Positions 9,012 to 18,191 of a DNA stretch of 64,000 nt are shown here, piece after piece. This stretch comes from Rhizobium freirei PRF 81. Lineage in GTDB: Bacteria > Pseudomonadota > Alphaproteobacteria > Rhizobiales > Rhizobiaceae. The translations under genes were made by a program, and so were the position numbers. The stretch spans positions 124,001-188,000 of the forward strand of contig NZ_AQHN01000011.1 in NCBI RefSeq assembly GCF_000359745.1, read 5' to 3'. The notes under the pieces were generated by a model. That model was given only the letters and a program-made list of their open reading frames with translations, was not told where the DNA came from and did no database searches. Each line of letters starts with the position of its first letter. The stretch's first letter is position 1.

Positions 9012-10331
9012 ATGAGCAGCCTCAGGGCGCGTCTTGCCTTGAGCGCCTATCGTCTTGGTGGCATCGCCCTTTATCCGTTTATCGGGCCGTATCTCGCCGT
9101 CCGGGCGGCGAAGGGCAAGGAAGATGGCGCGCGTAAGCTGGAACGTTCCGGCTATGCAAGCGCCAACCGCCCGCAAGGACCGTTGATCTGGTTCCATGCC
9201 GCAAGCGTCGGCGAGACGTCGGCTGTCATTCCGCTGATCCGGGAAATCCGCCGCCGCGACATTCACGTCATCCTGACGACGGGCACGATCACCTCCGCCA
9301 AGGTGGCGCATGAGCGCCTAGGCGAAGAGGTTATCCATCAATACGTGCCGCTCGACCTCAAGCCAGCCATCAAGCGCTTCCTGGAGTATTGGCAGCCCGA
9401 TTGCGCCATCTTCGCCGAATCCGAGATCTGGCCGACGACGATCACCGAGCTCGGCCGCCGTCGCATCCCGCAAATTCTCGTCAATGCCCGCATGTCGGAT
9501 CGCTCTTTTGCTCGCTGGAGCAAGCATCCGTCGCTTGCCGAGGCGCTGTTCGAAAATCTTGCTTTGGTCGTCGCCCAATCCGATCTCGATGCCGAGCGTT
9601 TCCGCGATCTCGGCGCCGTGCAGGTACTCAAGTCGGGCAACCTCAAAGTGGATACCGACGCGCCGTCTTATGACGCGCCGACGCTTGCCGGCTATATGAA
9701 GCAGATCGGCAATCGCAAGACCTGGGCTGCGGTCTCGACCTTCGAGGGCGAGGAGGGGGCTGCCGCTTCCGTCCACGCCCTGCTCAAGGAGCATAACAGT
9801 CAGCTTACCATCATCGTGCCGCGCCATCCGGAACGCTGCGATGCGATCGAGGCGATGCTCGTGGAGCAGGGCCTCAAGGTGGCCCGCCGCACCCGCAACG
9901 ATATTCTGTCGGCGGATGTGGATGTTTTCCTCGGCGATACGATCGGCGAGATGGGACTTTATCTGCGCATGACCGAGGTCGCCTTCATGGGCAAGTCGCT
10001 GTTCAACGAGGGCGGCCAGAATCCGCTGGAACCGGCCATGCTCGGTTGCGCGATCCTGACCGGCGGCCATGTCCAGAATTTCCGCGATGCCTATCAGGTG
10101 CTCGCCCGCCGCGGCAGCGCCCGCATGGTGCGCGATACCGAGATGCTAGCGCGCGGCGTGCATTATCTGCTGACCAACGACACGGCGCGGCGCACAATGA
10201 TCGATGCCGGCTTCGTCGCCGTGCATGATATGCGCGGTGCATTGGCGGCAACCGTCAAGGGGCTTGAGCCCTACATCAATCCGCTGTCGGTAAAGGCGCG
10301 GCTGATGCCGAAGACGATGGCGAACGGTTAA
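9012..10331 (+). CDS. waaA: 3-deoxy-D-manno-octulosonic acid (Kdo) transferase WaaA
   Basis: A 439-residue glycosyltransferase family 30 enzyme that adds Kdo to lipid IVA at the inner membrane. The N-terminal 30 residues are hydrophobic and membrane-anchoring. HAASVGE at about 62-68 contains the conserved Glu68 of the Kdo transferases. A FxGxSL-type region (FMGKSLFNEGGQNPLEPA) near residue 330 is also typical. The gene is followed at 13 bp by a HAD phosphatase and then lpxK, a probable lipid A operon. Start ATG at 9012 has GGATAGGAG upstream. Confidence 0.93.
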   Translation: MSSLRARLALSAYRLGGIALYPFIGPYLAVRAAKGKEDGARKLERSGYASANRPQGPLIWFHAASVGETSAVIPLIREIRRRDIHVILTTGTITSAKVAHERLGEEVIHQYVPLDLKPAIKRFLEYWQPDCAIFAESEIWPTTITELGRRRIPQILVNARMSDRSFARWSKHPSLAEALFENLALVVAQSDLDAERFRDLGAVQVLKSGNLKVDTDAPSYDAPTLAGYMKQIGNRKTWAAVSTFEGEEGAAASVHALLKEHNSQLTIIVPRHPERCDAIEAMLVEQGLKVARRTRNDILSADVDVFLGDTIGEMGLYLRMTEVAFMGKSLFNEGGQNPLEPAMLGCAILTGGHVQNFRDAYQVLARRGSARMVRDTEMLARGVHYLLTNDTARRTMIDAGFVAVHDMRGALAATVKGLEPYINPLSVKARLMPKTMANG

Positions 10332-10343
10332 GAAGGAAAAGGC

Positions 10344-11066
10344 ATGGCAGCGGTCAAGCTGGGAGCGATTGCGGGCATTCTTTTCGACAAGGATGGCACG
10401 CTGCTTGACTATGATGCGAGCTGGTTGCCTGTTAACCGCGAACTGGCCAGAATTGCCGCACAGGACGATCCCATTCTGGCGGACCATCTGCTTTCTGCTT
10501 GCGGCATGGACCCTATCACCGGCCATATCGTCCCCGACAGCCTGCTTGCGGCCGGCAATACCCGGCAAATTTCCGAGGGCCTCGTTGCCGCCGGCTCGAA
10601 AGTGGCCGTGGCGGAACTGGTCGAGAAGCTGGACGCGCTCTTTGCGCATGCCGCGGATTTTTCCTCGCCTGTTACCGACCTTGCGGCCCTCTTTCAGAGA
10701 CTGCATCAGCGGGGCTACAAGCTCGGTGTGGCCTCGAGCGACAACGAACGCTCCATCCGCCAGACCGCACGCCGCTTCGGCTTCATCGACTATCTCGATT
10801 ATATCGCCGGCTACGACAGCGGTTTCGGCACCAAGCCGGAGCCAGGCATGGTGCTTGGCTTCTATGCGGCAACCGGCCTTTCCCCGGCACAGGTCGCCGT
10901 CGTCGGCGACAACAATCACGATCTTCACATGGGGCGCAATGCCGGCGTCGGCCTGACCGTCGGCGTGCTGACGGGCACCGGGTCGCGTGAGACGCTGACT
11001 GCCGCCTCCGACTATTGCCTCAACGATATCACCGAGCTGGAAAGCCTGCTCATGCCGGTCGCCTAG
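10344..11066 (+). CDS. HAD-superfamily phosphatase (phosphoglycolate phosphatase-like)
   Basis: A 240-residue haloacid dehalogenase hydrolase of subfamily IA. Motif I is FDKDGT with Asp15 and Asp17, motif II the ASSDN segment near 130-134, motif III Lys164 in TKPEPG and motif IV GDNNHD at 188-193. A helical cap occupies about residues 25-105. It lies tightly between waaA and lpxK. A Kdo- or lipid A-related substrate is possible from context, but the sequence is not KdsC-like in length, so this is inference. Confidence 0.85.
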   Translation: MAAVKLGAIAGILFDKDGTLLDYDASWLPVNRELARIAAQDDPILADHLLSACGMDPITGHIVPDSLLAAGNTRQISEGLVAAGSKVAVAELVEKLDALFAHAADFSSPVTDLAALFQRLHQRGYKLGVASSDNERSIRQTARRFGFIDYLDYIAGYDSGFGTKPEPGMVLGFYAATGLSPAQVAVVGDNNHDLHMGRNAGVGLTVGVLTGTGSRETLTAASDYCLNDITELESLLMPVA

Positions 11067-11070
11067 AGGA

Positions 11071-11108
11071 TGATGCCGAAAAGGGTGAGTGGTTTTCGCA
11101 CGGCATCC
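11071..11108. repeat. Short dispersed palindrome, second type
   Basis: GATGCCGAAAA and TTTTCGCACGGCATC form imperfect inverted arms around GGGTGAGTGG. It starts 4 bp after the TAG of the HAD gene. The form (GATGCCGAAAA...GGTTTTCG...GGCATC) resembles a frequent rhizobial intergenic repeat and differs from the TTCCAGGAAAA type elsewhere in the window. Confidence 0.6.
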
Positions 11109-11208
11109 GGCTCTAGCCGGCGTAATCTTGGCAAAGGCTTGCTTTTTCACGCGATCTGCCCTTTTTTGCCACCTTGCTGAAGTCGCAGGCGCGAGGCGGG
11201 GTTAGAAT

Positions 11209-12258
11209 ATGGTATCGGAAGCACCACCCTTCTGGTGGCGAAGACCGGATTGGCGTGCCTGGGGGCTATCGCCCTTCTCCTTCCTCTATGGTCGCATTGC
11301 CGGACATCGCATGGCGCATGCCCGCCGCGCCTCCGTGCGGGTGCCGGTCATTTGCATCGGTAATTTCACCGTCGGCGGAGCAGGCAAGACGCCGACGGCG
11401 CTCACTATCGCCCAGGCTGCGAAAGCCAAGGGCCTGACGCCGGGCTTTCTCAGCCGCGGTTACGGCGGCTCGCTCGATGTCACCACGATCGTCGATCCGG
11501 CACATCACCACGCAACGGCGGTCGGCGATGAGCCGCTGCTGCTTGCCCGTGAGGCACTGACCGTCATCGCCCGTCGCCGCGCCGAAGGGGCCGAACGGCT
11601 CGTGCGCGAGGGCGCCGATCTCATCATCATGGATGATGGTTTCCAGAGCGCGCATCTCGCCATCGACTATGCCCTCGTGGTGATCGATGCCGGCCGCGGC
11701 ATTGGTAACGGCTATCTCGTTCCCGCCGGCCCGGTGCGAGCGCCGCTGCGCACGCAGCTTCTCTATGCCTCCGGCATATTGAAAGTCGGCGAGGGCATCG
11801 CGGCCGATCGGGTCGTGCGGCAGGCAGCGCGGGCCGGAAAGCCCTTCTTCACCGCCTCGGTCAAGGTCCGTGGCCAAGAGGATCTGCGCGGCCGAAACGT
11901 CCTGGCCTTTGCCGGCATCGCCGATCCCAGCAAGTTCTTCCACACGGTCGAGGCGCTCGGGGCAAATATTGCGGTCCGCCGTGCTTTCGGAGACCACGAG
12001 CATCCGGGCGAGGACGAAGTCTCGGATATTCTCGACCTCGCCTCCCGCGAAGGTCTGGAGATCGTTACGACATCGAAGGACTATGTTCGCCTGATCGGCC
12101 ATCACGGCCGCGCCGACGAGTTGTTGCAGCGTTGCAGGGTGATCGAGATCGACATGGTCTTCGAGGATCCGCAAGCGCCGGGCCGGATCATCGACGGGGC
12201 GATCGCATCCGCTCGCGAGCGGCGTTTGCGGGAAGGAAGCAATGCAAGGGCCGGCTAG
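11209..12258 (+). CDS. lpxK: Tetraacyldisaccharide 4'-kinase LpxK
   Basis: A 349-residue membrane-associated kinase that phosphorylates the 4' position of the lipid A disaccharide to give lipid IVA, the substrate of WaaA. The P-loop [12 protein letters not shown] is at about 51-62, and MDDGFQ near residue 143 carries conserved acidic residues. Length is normal. It is on the same strand as waaA and the HAD gene, 142 bp after the latter, with a dispersed palindrome in the gap. Confidence 0.93.
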   Translation: MVSEAPPFWWRRPDWRAWGLSPFSFLYGRIAGHRMAHARRASVRVPVICIGNFTVGGAGKTPTALTIAQAAKAKGLTPGFLSRGYGGSLDVTTIVDPAHHHATAVGDEPLLLAREALTVIARRRAEGAERLVREGADLIIMDDGFQSAHLAIDYALVVIDAGRGIGNGYLVPAGPVRAPLRTQLLYASGILKVGEGIAADRVVRQAARAGKPFFTASVKVRGQEDLRGRNVLAFAGIADPSKFFHTVEALGANIAVRRAFGDHEHPGEDEVSDILDLASREGLEIVTTSKDYVRLIGHHGRADELLQRCRVIEIDMVFEDPQAPGRIIDGAIASARERRLREGSNARAG

Positions 12259-12259
12259 G

Positions 12260-12303
12260 GCATTTCCAGGAAAAATGCGCAGCGGCTTTCCGTCCGGAAT
12301 GCG
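12260..12303. repeat. Short dispersed palindrome, copy 2
   Basis: CATTTCCAGGAAAAATGCGC followed by AGCGGCTTTCC and a degenerate right arm ending GGAATGCG. It begins 1 bp after the TAG of lpxK. Same family as the copies at 4327 and 12650. Confidence 0.7.
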
Positions 12304-12354
12304 TAAGAAAAGCGGAAACGCTAGGACTATTGCCGCGCGATGCGGAAAGGGAAA

Positions 12355-12585
12355 TCAGCGCTTCTGATTGGGAAGGGCGCCGGCTCGCTTTTCGGCCTCG
12401 AGTGAGGAGATCACGTCGGTATAAGGCTCCTGCCGGGCAACGCTCCAGTAGCGCAGCTCATCGAGAGCGATGTGCTTGCCCGTCATGGCGCAAACGACAT
12501 AGGAGCCGGGCATCAGGATCTGGAAATCGCCGTCGAGATAGCGAATTTTCGCCTCGCGGTTCCCATGTCCCTCGAAAAGATTCAT
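12355..12585 (-). CDS. DUF2093 domain protein
   Basis: A 76-residue protein with the DUF2093 signature: EAKIRYLDGDFQIL, PGSYVVCAMTG and LDELRYWSV. The longest open frame reaches much further upstream into mutL, but the family starts at MN(L/R)FEG, and an AAGGA lies upstream of the ATG at 12585, so the short form is chosen. It is downstream of mutL on the same strand. DUF2093 proteins are small, alphaproteobacterial and of unknown function. Confidence 0.8.
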   Translation of the reverse strand: MNLFEGHGNREAKIRYLDGDFQILMPGSYVVCAMTGKHIALDELRYWSVARQEPYTDVISSLEAEKRAGALPNQKR

Positions 12586-12649
12586 ATGCTGCCCGTCCTT
12601 GATCACTGTCACCTGTTTGCCATACAGCGCTGGACGGGACTTTTCCAGA

Positions 12650-12692
12650 GCATTTCCAGGAAAAGTGCGAAGCGGCTTTCCCTGGAATGCGT
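12650..12692. repeat. Short dispersed palindrome, copy 3
   Basis: CATTTCCAGGAAAAGTGCG, AGCGG, then CTTTCCCTGGAATGCG: the best-preserved inverted repeat of this family in the window. It lies in the 140 bp gap between mutL and the DUF2093 gene. Confidence 0.72.
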
Positions 12693-12725
12693 GGAAGACT
12701 CTACTCCCTTCGAGACCGGCTGTCT

Positions 12726-14558
12726 TCAGCTGCGTCCGAAGAGCCGCTCGATGTCCGTAAGCTTCAGCTCTATATAGGTAGGTCGGCCGTGATTGCACTG
12801 GCCCGAACCCGGCGTTGCTTCCATCTGGCGCAACAGAGCGTTCATCTCCTCCGGCCGCAGCCGACGCCCCGAGCGCACGGAACCGTGGCACGCCATGGTC
12901 GCCGCGACATATTCGAGCTTGGCGGCAAGCCCGGAGGCTGTGTCCCATTCTGCGATCTCGTCGGCCAACTGCCGGATCAGCCCCGGCGCGTCGACCTCGC
13001 CGAGCATGGCCGGCGTCTCGCGCACGGCAATCGCTCCGGGGCCGAAACGCTCGATGGCAAGGCCGAGTTCGCCAAGCTCCTCGGCAAATACCATCAATCG
13101 GTCGCAATCCTCCTCCGGCAGGTCGACGATCTCCGGAATCAGCAGGACCTGCGAAGACAGCCGTTTCGAGTGCAGGGCCTTGCGCATCGCTTCGAAGACC
13201 AGTCGCTCATGTGCGGCGTGCTGATCGACGATGACGAGGCCATTCTCCGTCTGCGCGACGATATAGTTTTCGTGCAACTGCGCGCGAGCGGCACCCAGCG
13301 GAAAACGGGACGGCTCCTCTATCCGCACCTGTTCCATCGGCGGTGGGGCTTCAGCGCGTGCGGTGGGCGTGACAAGTCCCTCAAAGGCAGCTTGAGGCTT
13401 TTCTGCAAAACCATATTCGCCCGCCGGTGCAGGCCTCTCATAAGGGCGGAATGGCGAAGTCTGCGGCGTCCAGGGTGCAGCCGAGGGCGTTGGACGCCAC
13501 CCCGGCTGAAAGCCGGAGCGACCGACATTGAAGGCGCGCAGCATACCATCTGAGCCCGTGGTCGCGGCGCGATCGCCCTCCCGCGCCAATGCCTCGCGCA
13601 CAGCGCCGACGATCAGGCCACGCACGAGGCCGGGATCGCGGAAGCGTACGTCAGATTTCGCTGGATGCACATTGACGTCGACCAGCGCCGGGTCGAGCGT
13701 CAGGGAGAGGACGGCGACCGGATAGCGGCCGGCGGGAATGGTCTCGGCATACGCGCCGCGGATGGCCGACAGGATCTGCTTGTCTTGCACCGGCCTGCCG
13801 TTGACGAAGGCATATTGATGCGCCGAGTTGCCGCGATTGAAGGTCGGCACTCCGGCAAAGCCGGTGAGACTGACATCCTCGCGCACGGCATCGAGCGCAA
13901 TCGCGTTGTCCTTGAATTCCTTGCCGAGCACCTGCGCCATACGGGCGAGATGGTCGTCACCGGTTGCGGAAAATTCGAGCGTCGAGCGATCGCTGCCTGA
14001 GAGCACGAAGCGCACCCGCGGAAAGGCGATTGCCATGCGCTTGACGACCTCGGTGATGGCGGCCGCTTCCGCTTTCTCCGTCTTCAGAAACTTCAGGCGG
14101 GCCGGCGTGGCGAAGAACAGGTCGCGCACCTCGACGATCGTGCCGGGATTGGCCGCCGCCGGGCGCAGATGCAGCACCTTGCCGCCGGCAACCGCGATCT
14201 CGGCGCCGCCCGTAGCATCCACTCTGCGGCTGACGATCGACAGCTTCGCCACGGAAGCGATGGAGGGCAAGGCCTCGCCGCGGAAACCGAGCGTGCGGAT
14301 ATCCTCCAGCGTGTCGGAAATCTTCGAGGTGCAGTGGCGCCGGACCGCGAGCTCGAGGTCCGCCTCGTCCATGCCGGCGCCGTTGTCGCTCACCCGCAGC
14401 AGCGCCTTGCCGCCGCCGGCCGTCGCGATTTCGATGCGCGTCGCGCCGGCATCCAGCGCGTTTTCGATCAATTCCTTGGCGGCGCTCGCCGGACGCTCGA
14501 TGACTTCGCCGGCGGCGATCTGGTTGATCAGTGTTTCGGAAAGTTGCTTGATGGCCAT
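12726..14558 (-). CDS. mutL: DNA mismatch repair protein MutL
   Basis: A 610-residue MutL from the ATG that gives [10 protein letters not shown]; an upstream in-frame ATG would add 22 unrelated residues. The GHKL ATPase motifs are clear: [11 protein letters not shown] near 29-39, DNGAGM near 58-63 and GFRGEAL near 91-97. A Pro-rich linker spans about 340-415. The C-terminal domain has [12 protein letters not shown] at about 445-456, which fits the DQHA(X)2E(X)4E endonuclease motif, so this MutL should nick DNA itself, as expected in bacteria lacking MutH. It is transcribed towards the DUF2093 gene. Confidence 0.94.
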   Translation of the reverse strand: MAIKQLSETLINQIAAGEVIERPASAAKELIENALDAGATRIEIATAGGGKALLRVSDNGAGMDEADLELAVRRHCTSKISDTLEDIRTLGFRGEALPSIASVAKLSIVSRRVDATGGAEIAVAGGKVLHLRPAAANPGTIVEVRDLFFATPARLKFLKTEKAEAAAITEVVKRMAIAFPRVRFVLSGSDRSTLEFSATGDDHLARMAQVLGKEFKDNAIALDAVREDVSLTGFAGVPTFNRGNSAHQYAFVNGRPVQDKQILSAIRGAYAETIPAGRYPVAVLSLTLDPALVDVNVHPAKSDVRFRDPGLVRGLIVGAVREALAREGDRAATTGSDGMLRAFNVGRSGFQPGWRPTPSAAPWTPQTSPFRPYERPAPAGEYGFAEKPQAAFEGLVTPTARAEAPPPMEQVRIEEPSRFPLGAARAQLHENYIVAQTENGLVIVDQHAAHERLVFEAMRKALHSKRLSSQVLLIPEIVDLPEEDCDRLMVFAEELGELGLAIERFGPGAIAVRETPAMLGEVDAPGLIRQLADEIAEWDTASGLAAKLEYVAATMACHGSVRSGRRLRPEEMNALLRQMEATPGSGQCNHGRPTYIELKLTDIERLFGRS

Positions 14559-14903
14559 GGTTTCATTCTCGTGGATTCGCGGCGGCGTGGGAAGAGGAAA
14601 GGCGATCCGCCTCTTCTCATCCACCCGTTTCCATTCGGAGCTTTGTTAAGAAATTTAATCAATGTTTAAGGGAATGATGACAGGTTGGGAGGCAATGAAC
14701 TTGAAATGACTGCAGATGGCGCGCCTCGTGCACGCTGAGGGCTCTTGATGGCAGGTTGGTGGCCATCAACTTCCATGAGCCAGGTTCCATCTGCTTCAAG
14801 TACCCAGGCCAGCATGATACTCTTATAAATTTACCCTGCAGAGCGAGCGCCGCCCTGTCGATTTGCCATGCCGTGAAACTGGTTGAGTGTAGGAATCGAA
14901 CGA
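14559..14903. other. Gene-free stretch with an imperfect direct repeat
   Basis: 345 bp between the divergent mutL and PAS/receiver genes. It must hold promoters for both, but no clear -35/-10 pair was recognised. Two copies of a roughly 34-base sequence, about 75 percent alike and beginning GATGaCAGGTTGG, lie at about 14676 and 14747. An 92-codon frame on the minus strand here lacks credible composition and was not called. Confidence 0.4.
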
Positions 14904-16637
14904 ATGACTGCCGAGATTGAGAAGGCAGCTTTGGCAATGATGACGGAAGATCTGCCTTCCGGCGGCAATCTGCACCCGATGTTCTTCGACGCTCTCTGCG
15001 ACGGACTTTCCAGCGCCTTCTTCGCCTACGACAAGAACGATCTCCTGCTGTTTGCCAGCCGGCAGGTTCTGAACTTCTTTCCGATCCAGCCCGAGTTCCT
15101 GCATTCCTCGACGCGATTGCGCGACTTCCTGGGCGCGGTCTTCGACAGCGGCGTGCTGAGCCAGGGAAATCAGGGCAAATCCTCGACCAACCGTGACGGC
15201 TGGATCTCGCAACGCATCGCCTCGCATTGGCGCGAGCGCTTCGAGATGACCGAACATTTCATCGATGATCGTCGCGTCCGCGTTATCAATCGACGACTGT
15301 CGTCCGGGATCGGCTTCTGCATCCTCTCCGACGTCTCCGAAGTGAAGAAGCGCGAAGAGCAGTGGCGCATCGACATGGAGCGCGTGCAGCTCACGGAAGA
15401 CATTCTCGACAACCTGCCTTTCCCGCTTTTCGTCAAGGACCAGAACATGGTCTACGTCGCGGTCAACAGGGCATTCTGCGAGAAATACCAGACTGCAGCA
15501 GACGAGGTTCGCGGCCGCAAGGGCGTCGATCTGTTTTCCACCGACCTTGCCCATCGTTTCGACGAAAGCGACCGGCACGTCATCGAGACCGGAGAGATGT
15601 CGATTTCGCGTCAGCGCCAGATCGCCCGTGACGGCGTTGAGCGCGATATCGTCACGCGCAAACATCGCATCGGCAAACCCGGCCGCTATTTCCTGGTCGG
15701 CACCATGCAGGATCTGCCGAAGGACGGAGCCGATTTCGACGAGTTTGCGCTGGCGTCGCACATCAAGGAAAATGGCGACCGATCCTATCGGCGTGCCTAT
15801 GTTCCAATGGCTGCCCTGCAGACCATTTCACGTCGTCCCGCCGCCATGGAGACCTTCGCGCCGGAAAATTTCAGCGGCCGCAAGATTCTCGTCGTCACGT
15901 CAGATTTTGCCGCCGAGACGGCCGCTCTCAAGACGCTCGGCGCGTATGATTTCGAAGCCTGCGTCGTTCACGACGAGAACGAGGAGGCGGCGTTTCTGGA
16001 TGTGGCGAGCGCCCACGGCGTCAAGATCGATCTCGTCATCGTTGACAATCAGCTGGGCAAGCGCGGTGTCGAGCTGGCGGAGCGGCAAAACGTGCCCGTC
16101 CTGTCTCTGGATGGTTCGCAGCTCACCACGGAATTGCCGTTCCTGATCGCTCGCCATTTCAACCGCAACATCCGCGGCGAGCTGGGAGATGTCAAAGGAG
16201 CGGGGCCTGCGCAGGAATGGCGACATGGCGCCGGCGAAGATCGCCGCGTGCAGGTTGTGGTCGCCGAAGACAACGACATAAATCAGATCGTCTTCGCGCA
16301 GATCCTCGAAGGTCTCGGATACAGCCATGTGATTGCCGCCAGCGGCGATGAGGCCGTGCGGCTATGGCAGGAACATCGCCCCGAACTCGTCCTGATGGAT
16401 ATCTCGTTGCCGGGCCTGAACGGCTTCGAGGCGGCACGATTGATCCGCGGGGCGGAGAAGGGCAGCGGATCGCATACGCCGATCATCGGCGTGCTCACTC
16501 AGGCCTTTGAGCGCGACCGCAACGAATGCGCCGATGCCGGCATGGACGACGTCATCCTGAAGCCGGTCAGCCCGGACATTATCGAGACTGTATTCCAGAA
16601 ATACATGCGCAATATCCGCAAAGCGCAGAGCAGGTAA
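14904..16637 (+). CDS. PAS-PAS-receiver signalling protein without a kinase domain
   Basis: A 577-residue protein from the ATG with AGGAA upstream; a TTG 21 bases earlier is the only longer start. Order: an N-terminal PAS-like region (about 20-140), a second PAS domain (about 155-270, NLPFPLFVKDQNMVYVAVN), a degenerate receiver (about 315-425) lacking a full acidic pocket, and a canonical receiver (about 445-565) with AEDNDIN, LMDISLPG and a conserved Lys in ILKPVS. No H-box or HATPase is present. It would need a separate kinase. A GGDEF-EAL gene lies 126 bp downstream on the same strand and may be its output. Confidence 0.75.
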   Translation: MTAEIEKAALAMMTEDLPSGGNLHPMFFDALCDGLSSAFFAYDKNDLLLFASRQVLNFFPIQPEFLHSSTRLRDFLGAVFDSGVLSQGNQGKSSTNRDGWISQRIASHWRERFEMTEHFIDDRRVRVINRRLSSGIGFCILSDVSEVKKREEQWRIDMERVQLTEDILDNLPFPLFVKDQNMVYVAVNRAFCEKYQTAADEVRGRKGVDLFSTDLAHRFDESDRHVIETGEMSISRQRQIARDGVERDIVTRKHRIGKPGRYFLVGTMQDLPKDGADFDEFALASHIKENGDRSYRRAYVPMAALQTISRRPAAMETFAPENFSGRKILVVTSDFAAETAALKTLGAYDFEACVVHDENEEAAFLDVASAHGVKIDLVIVDNQLGKRGVELAERQNVPVLSLDGSQLTTELPFLIARHFNRNIRGELGDVKGAGPAQEWRHGAGEDRRVQVVVAEDNDINQIVFAQILEGLGYSHVIAASGDEAVRLWQEHRPELVLMDISLPGLNGFEAARLIRGAEKGSGSHTPIIGVLTQAFERDRNECADAGMDDVILKPVSPDIIETVFQKYMRNIRKAQSR

Positions 16638-16763
16638 ATATTACGATGATTCCATACTCGACGGCGAGTTGTTGCGGGCGTCGAATAACTGTCGTTTTGC
16701 CATCCTTTGTTAAGACTTCGTCTTCATGCTTTTTCCAGGGTGGAGAAAACATCGGAACCGAAT

Positions 16764-18119
16764 ATGAAATCGGCTGAAATGCTGCTTGGGCCAGTCAGTC
16801 AGGAATCGCAGGCTTTCGCTTATACCGATCCGCTGACGGGATTGGGCAATCGCCACCGCATGCGCGAACGCACGCGCCAGCTTTCGCTTGAGCGCGCCAG
16901 CGATCCTGCGCCCTTCACAATCGGCATCGTCAATCTCGACTCCTTCAAGCCGATCAATGATCTATTCGGCGTGGAAGCCGGCGACGAAATCCTTTGTCAG
17001 GTTGCGCATCGCCTCAAGGCGTGCATTCCGGATGGCGCAGCCGTGACCCGTCACGATGGCGATGAATTCGCCTTTGTCCTGCCTCTGGTTTTCGAGCGCG
17101 TCGGCGCCGAGAAATTCGGACAGATGATCCGCGAGGTGCTGTCGGCGCCCTACGATCTTGGCGATCGCAATGTCCGGCTGTCCGCCTCTTTCGGCTTTGC
17201 GATCCATCCTTTTGGAGGCGAGGAATTCGACGATCTCCTGAAGAACGCGGAAACGGCTCTCTATCGCTCCAAGCGCCGTGGCCGCGGCCAGATTACCGTC
17301 TATTCCCGCGAGATTGCGCAGGAAATGAAGCGGGCAACGCAGCTTGAGCAGGCCTTGCGAAACGCCATCATTTCCGATGCCATCGACGTGCATTTCCAGC
17401 CGATCGTTTCGCTTGCCAACAATATGGTGCTCGGCTTCGAGGCTCTTGCCCGGTGGAACGATCCCGATCTTGGCTTCGTTTCCCCTGCCGTCTTCGTGCC
17501 GCTCGCCGAGGAACGGGGTTTCATCGACGCGCTGTCCGAAACGCTTCTGCGCAAGGCGGCGGAGGCGGCACTCTCCTGGCCGCGCGAGCTTTTCCTGTCC
17601 TTCAACCTGTCTTCGGCGCAGCTGATGGACCCCGGCACCAGCAGCAGCGTCCTTGCCATTCTCGCTCGCGTCGGCCTCGATCCGCATCGCCTGGAGCTCG
17701 AAATCACCGAAACCGCCGTGATGAGCTCGGCCGACACGGCGCACCGTATCATCGCCGATCTCCGGGCTGCCGGCGTGCGTATTTCCCTTGACGACTTCGG
17801 CACCGGTCAATCGAGCCTCGGGCGCCTGCGCGAGTTCATCTTCGACAAGGTGAAGATCGATCGCGCCTTCGTCTCCCGCATGAATTCCGACAGAGCCTCC
17901 GAACACATCATCAAGGCAGTTCTTGCCATGTGCGAAGGGCTGGAGCTGCGCGTGGTTGCTGAAGGCATCGAAGAAAATTCGGAAGCCGCGAAGCTGAGGG
18001 CGCTCGGCTGCGCCATGGGGCAGGGCTACTATTTCGGCAAGCCGGCCGATAGCGCTGCGACGCTTCGCTATCTGCAAACGCATTATTTCGAACTCGGCAG
18101 CGAGCGCGAGATTGCTTGA
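16764..18119 (+). CDS. GGDEF-EAL cyclic-di-GMP protein
   Basis: A 451-residue soluble protein. A GGDEF domain (about 20-180) starts DPLTGLGNRH but its active-site loop reads DGDEF instead of GGDEF, so cyclase activity is doubtful. The EAL domain (about 195-440) keeps EALARW, the DDFGTG loop, KIDRAF, AEGIE and the distal Gln in GQGYYF, so phosphodiesterase activity is expected. No transmembrane or sensor region is present. The ATG at 16764 is preferred over a TTG 57 bases upstream. Signal input may come from the PAS/receiver protein just upstream (inference). Confidence 0.85.
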   Translation: MKSAEMLLGPVSQESQAFAYTDPLTGLGNRHRMRERTRQLSLERASDPAPFTIGIVNLDSFKPINDLFGVEAGDEILCQVAHRLKACIPDGAAVTRHDGDEFAFVLPLVFERVGAEKFGQMIREVLSAPYDLGDRNVRLSASFGFAIHPFGGEEFDDLLKNAETALYRSKRRGRGQITVYSREIAQEMKRATQLEQALRNAIISDAIDVHFQPIVSLANNMVLGFEALARWNDPDLGFVSPAVFVPLAEERGFIDALSETLLRKAAEAALSWPRELFLSFNLSSAQLMDPGTSSSVLAILARVGLDPHRLELEITETAVMSSADTAHRIIADLRAAGVRISLDDFGTGQSSLGRLREFIFDKVKIDRAFVSRMNSDRASEHIIKAVLAMCEGLELRVVAEGIEENSEAAKLRALGCAMGQGYYFGKPADSAATLRYLQTHYFELGSEREIA

Positions 18120-18191
18120 GGCAGTAAGCATGCCCGAAGAAGGCGGCGGCCGGAAAGGGTCGCCGCTTTCTTTTTGATCAGGCTGATCCTG

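Noticed and set aside
14659..14937. 92-codon minus-strand frame between mutL and the PAS/receiver gene
   Set aside because: Composition unlike coding sequence, and it overlaps the start of the real gene.
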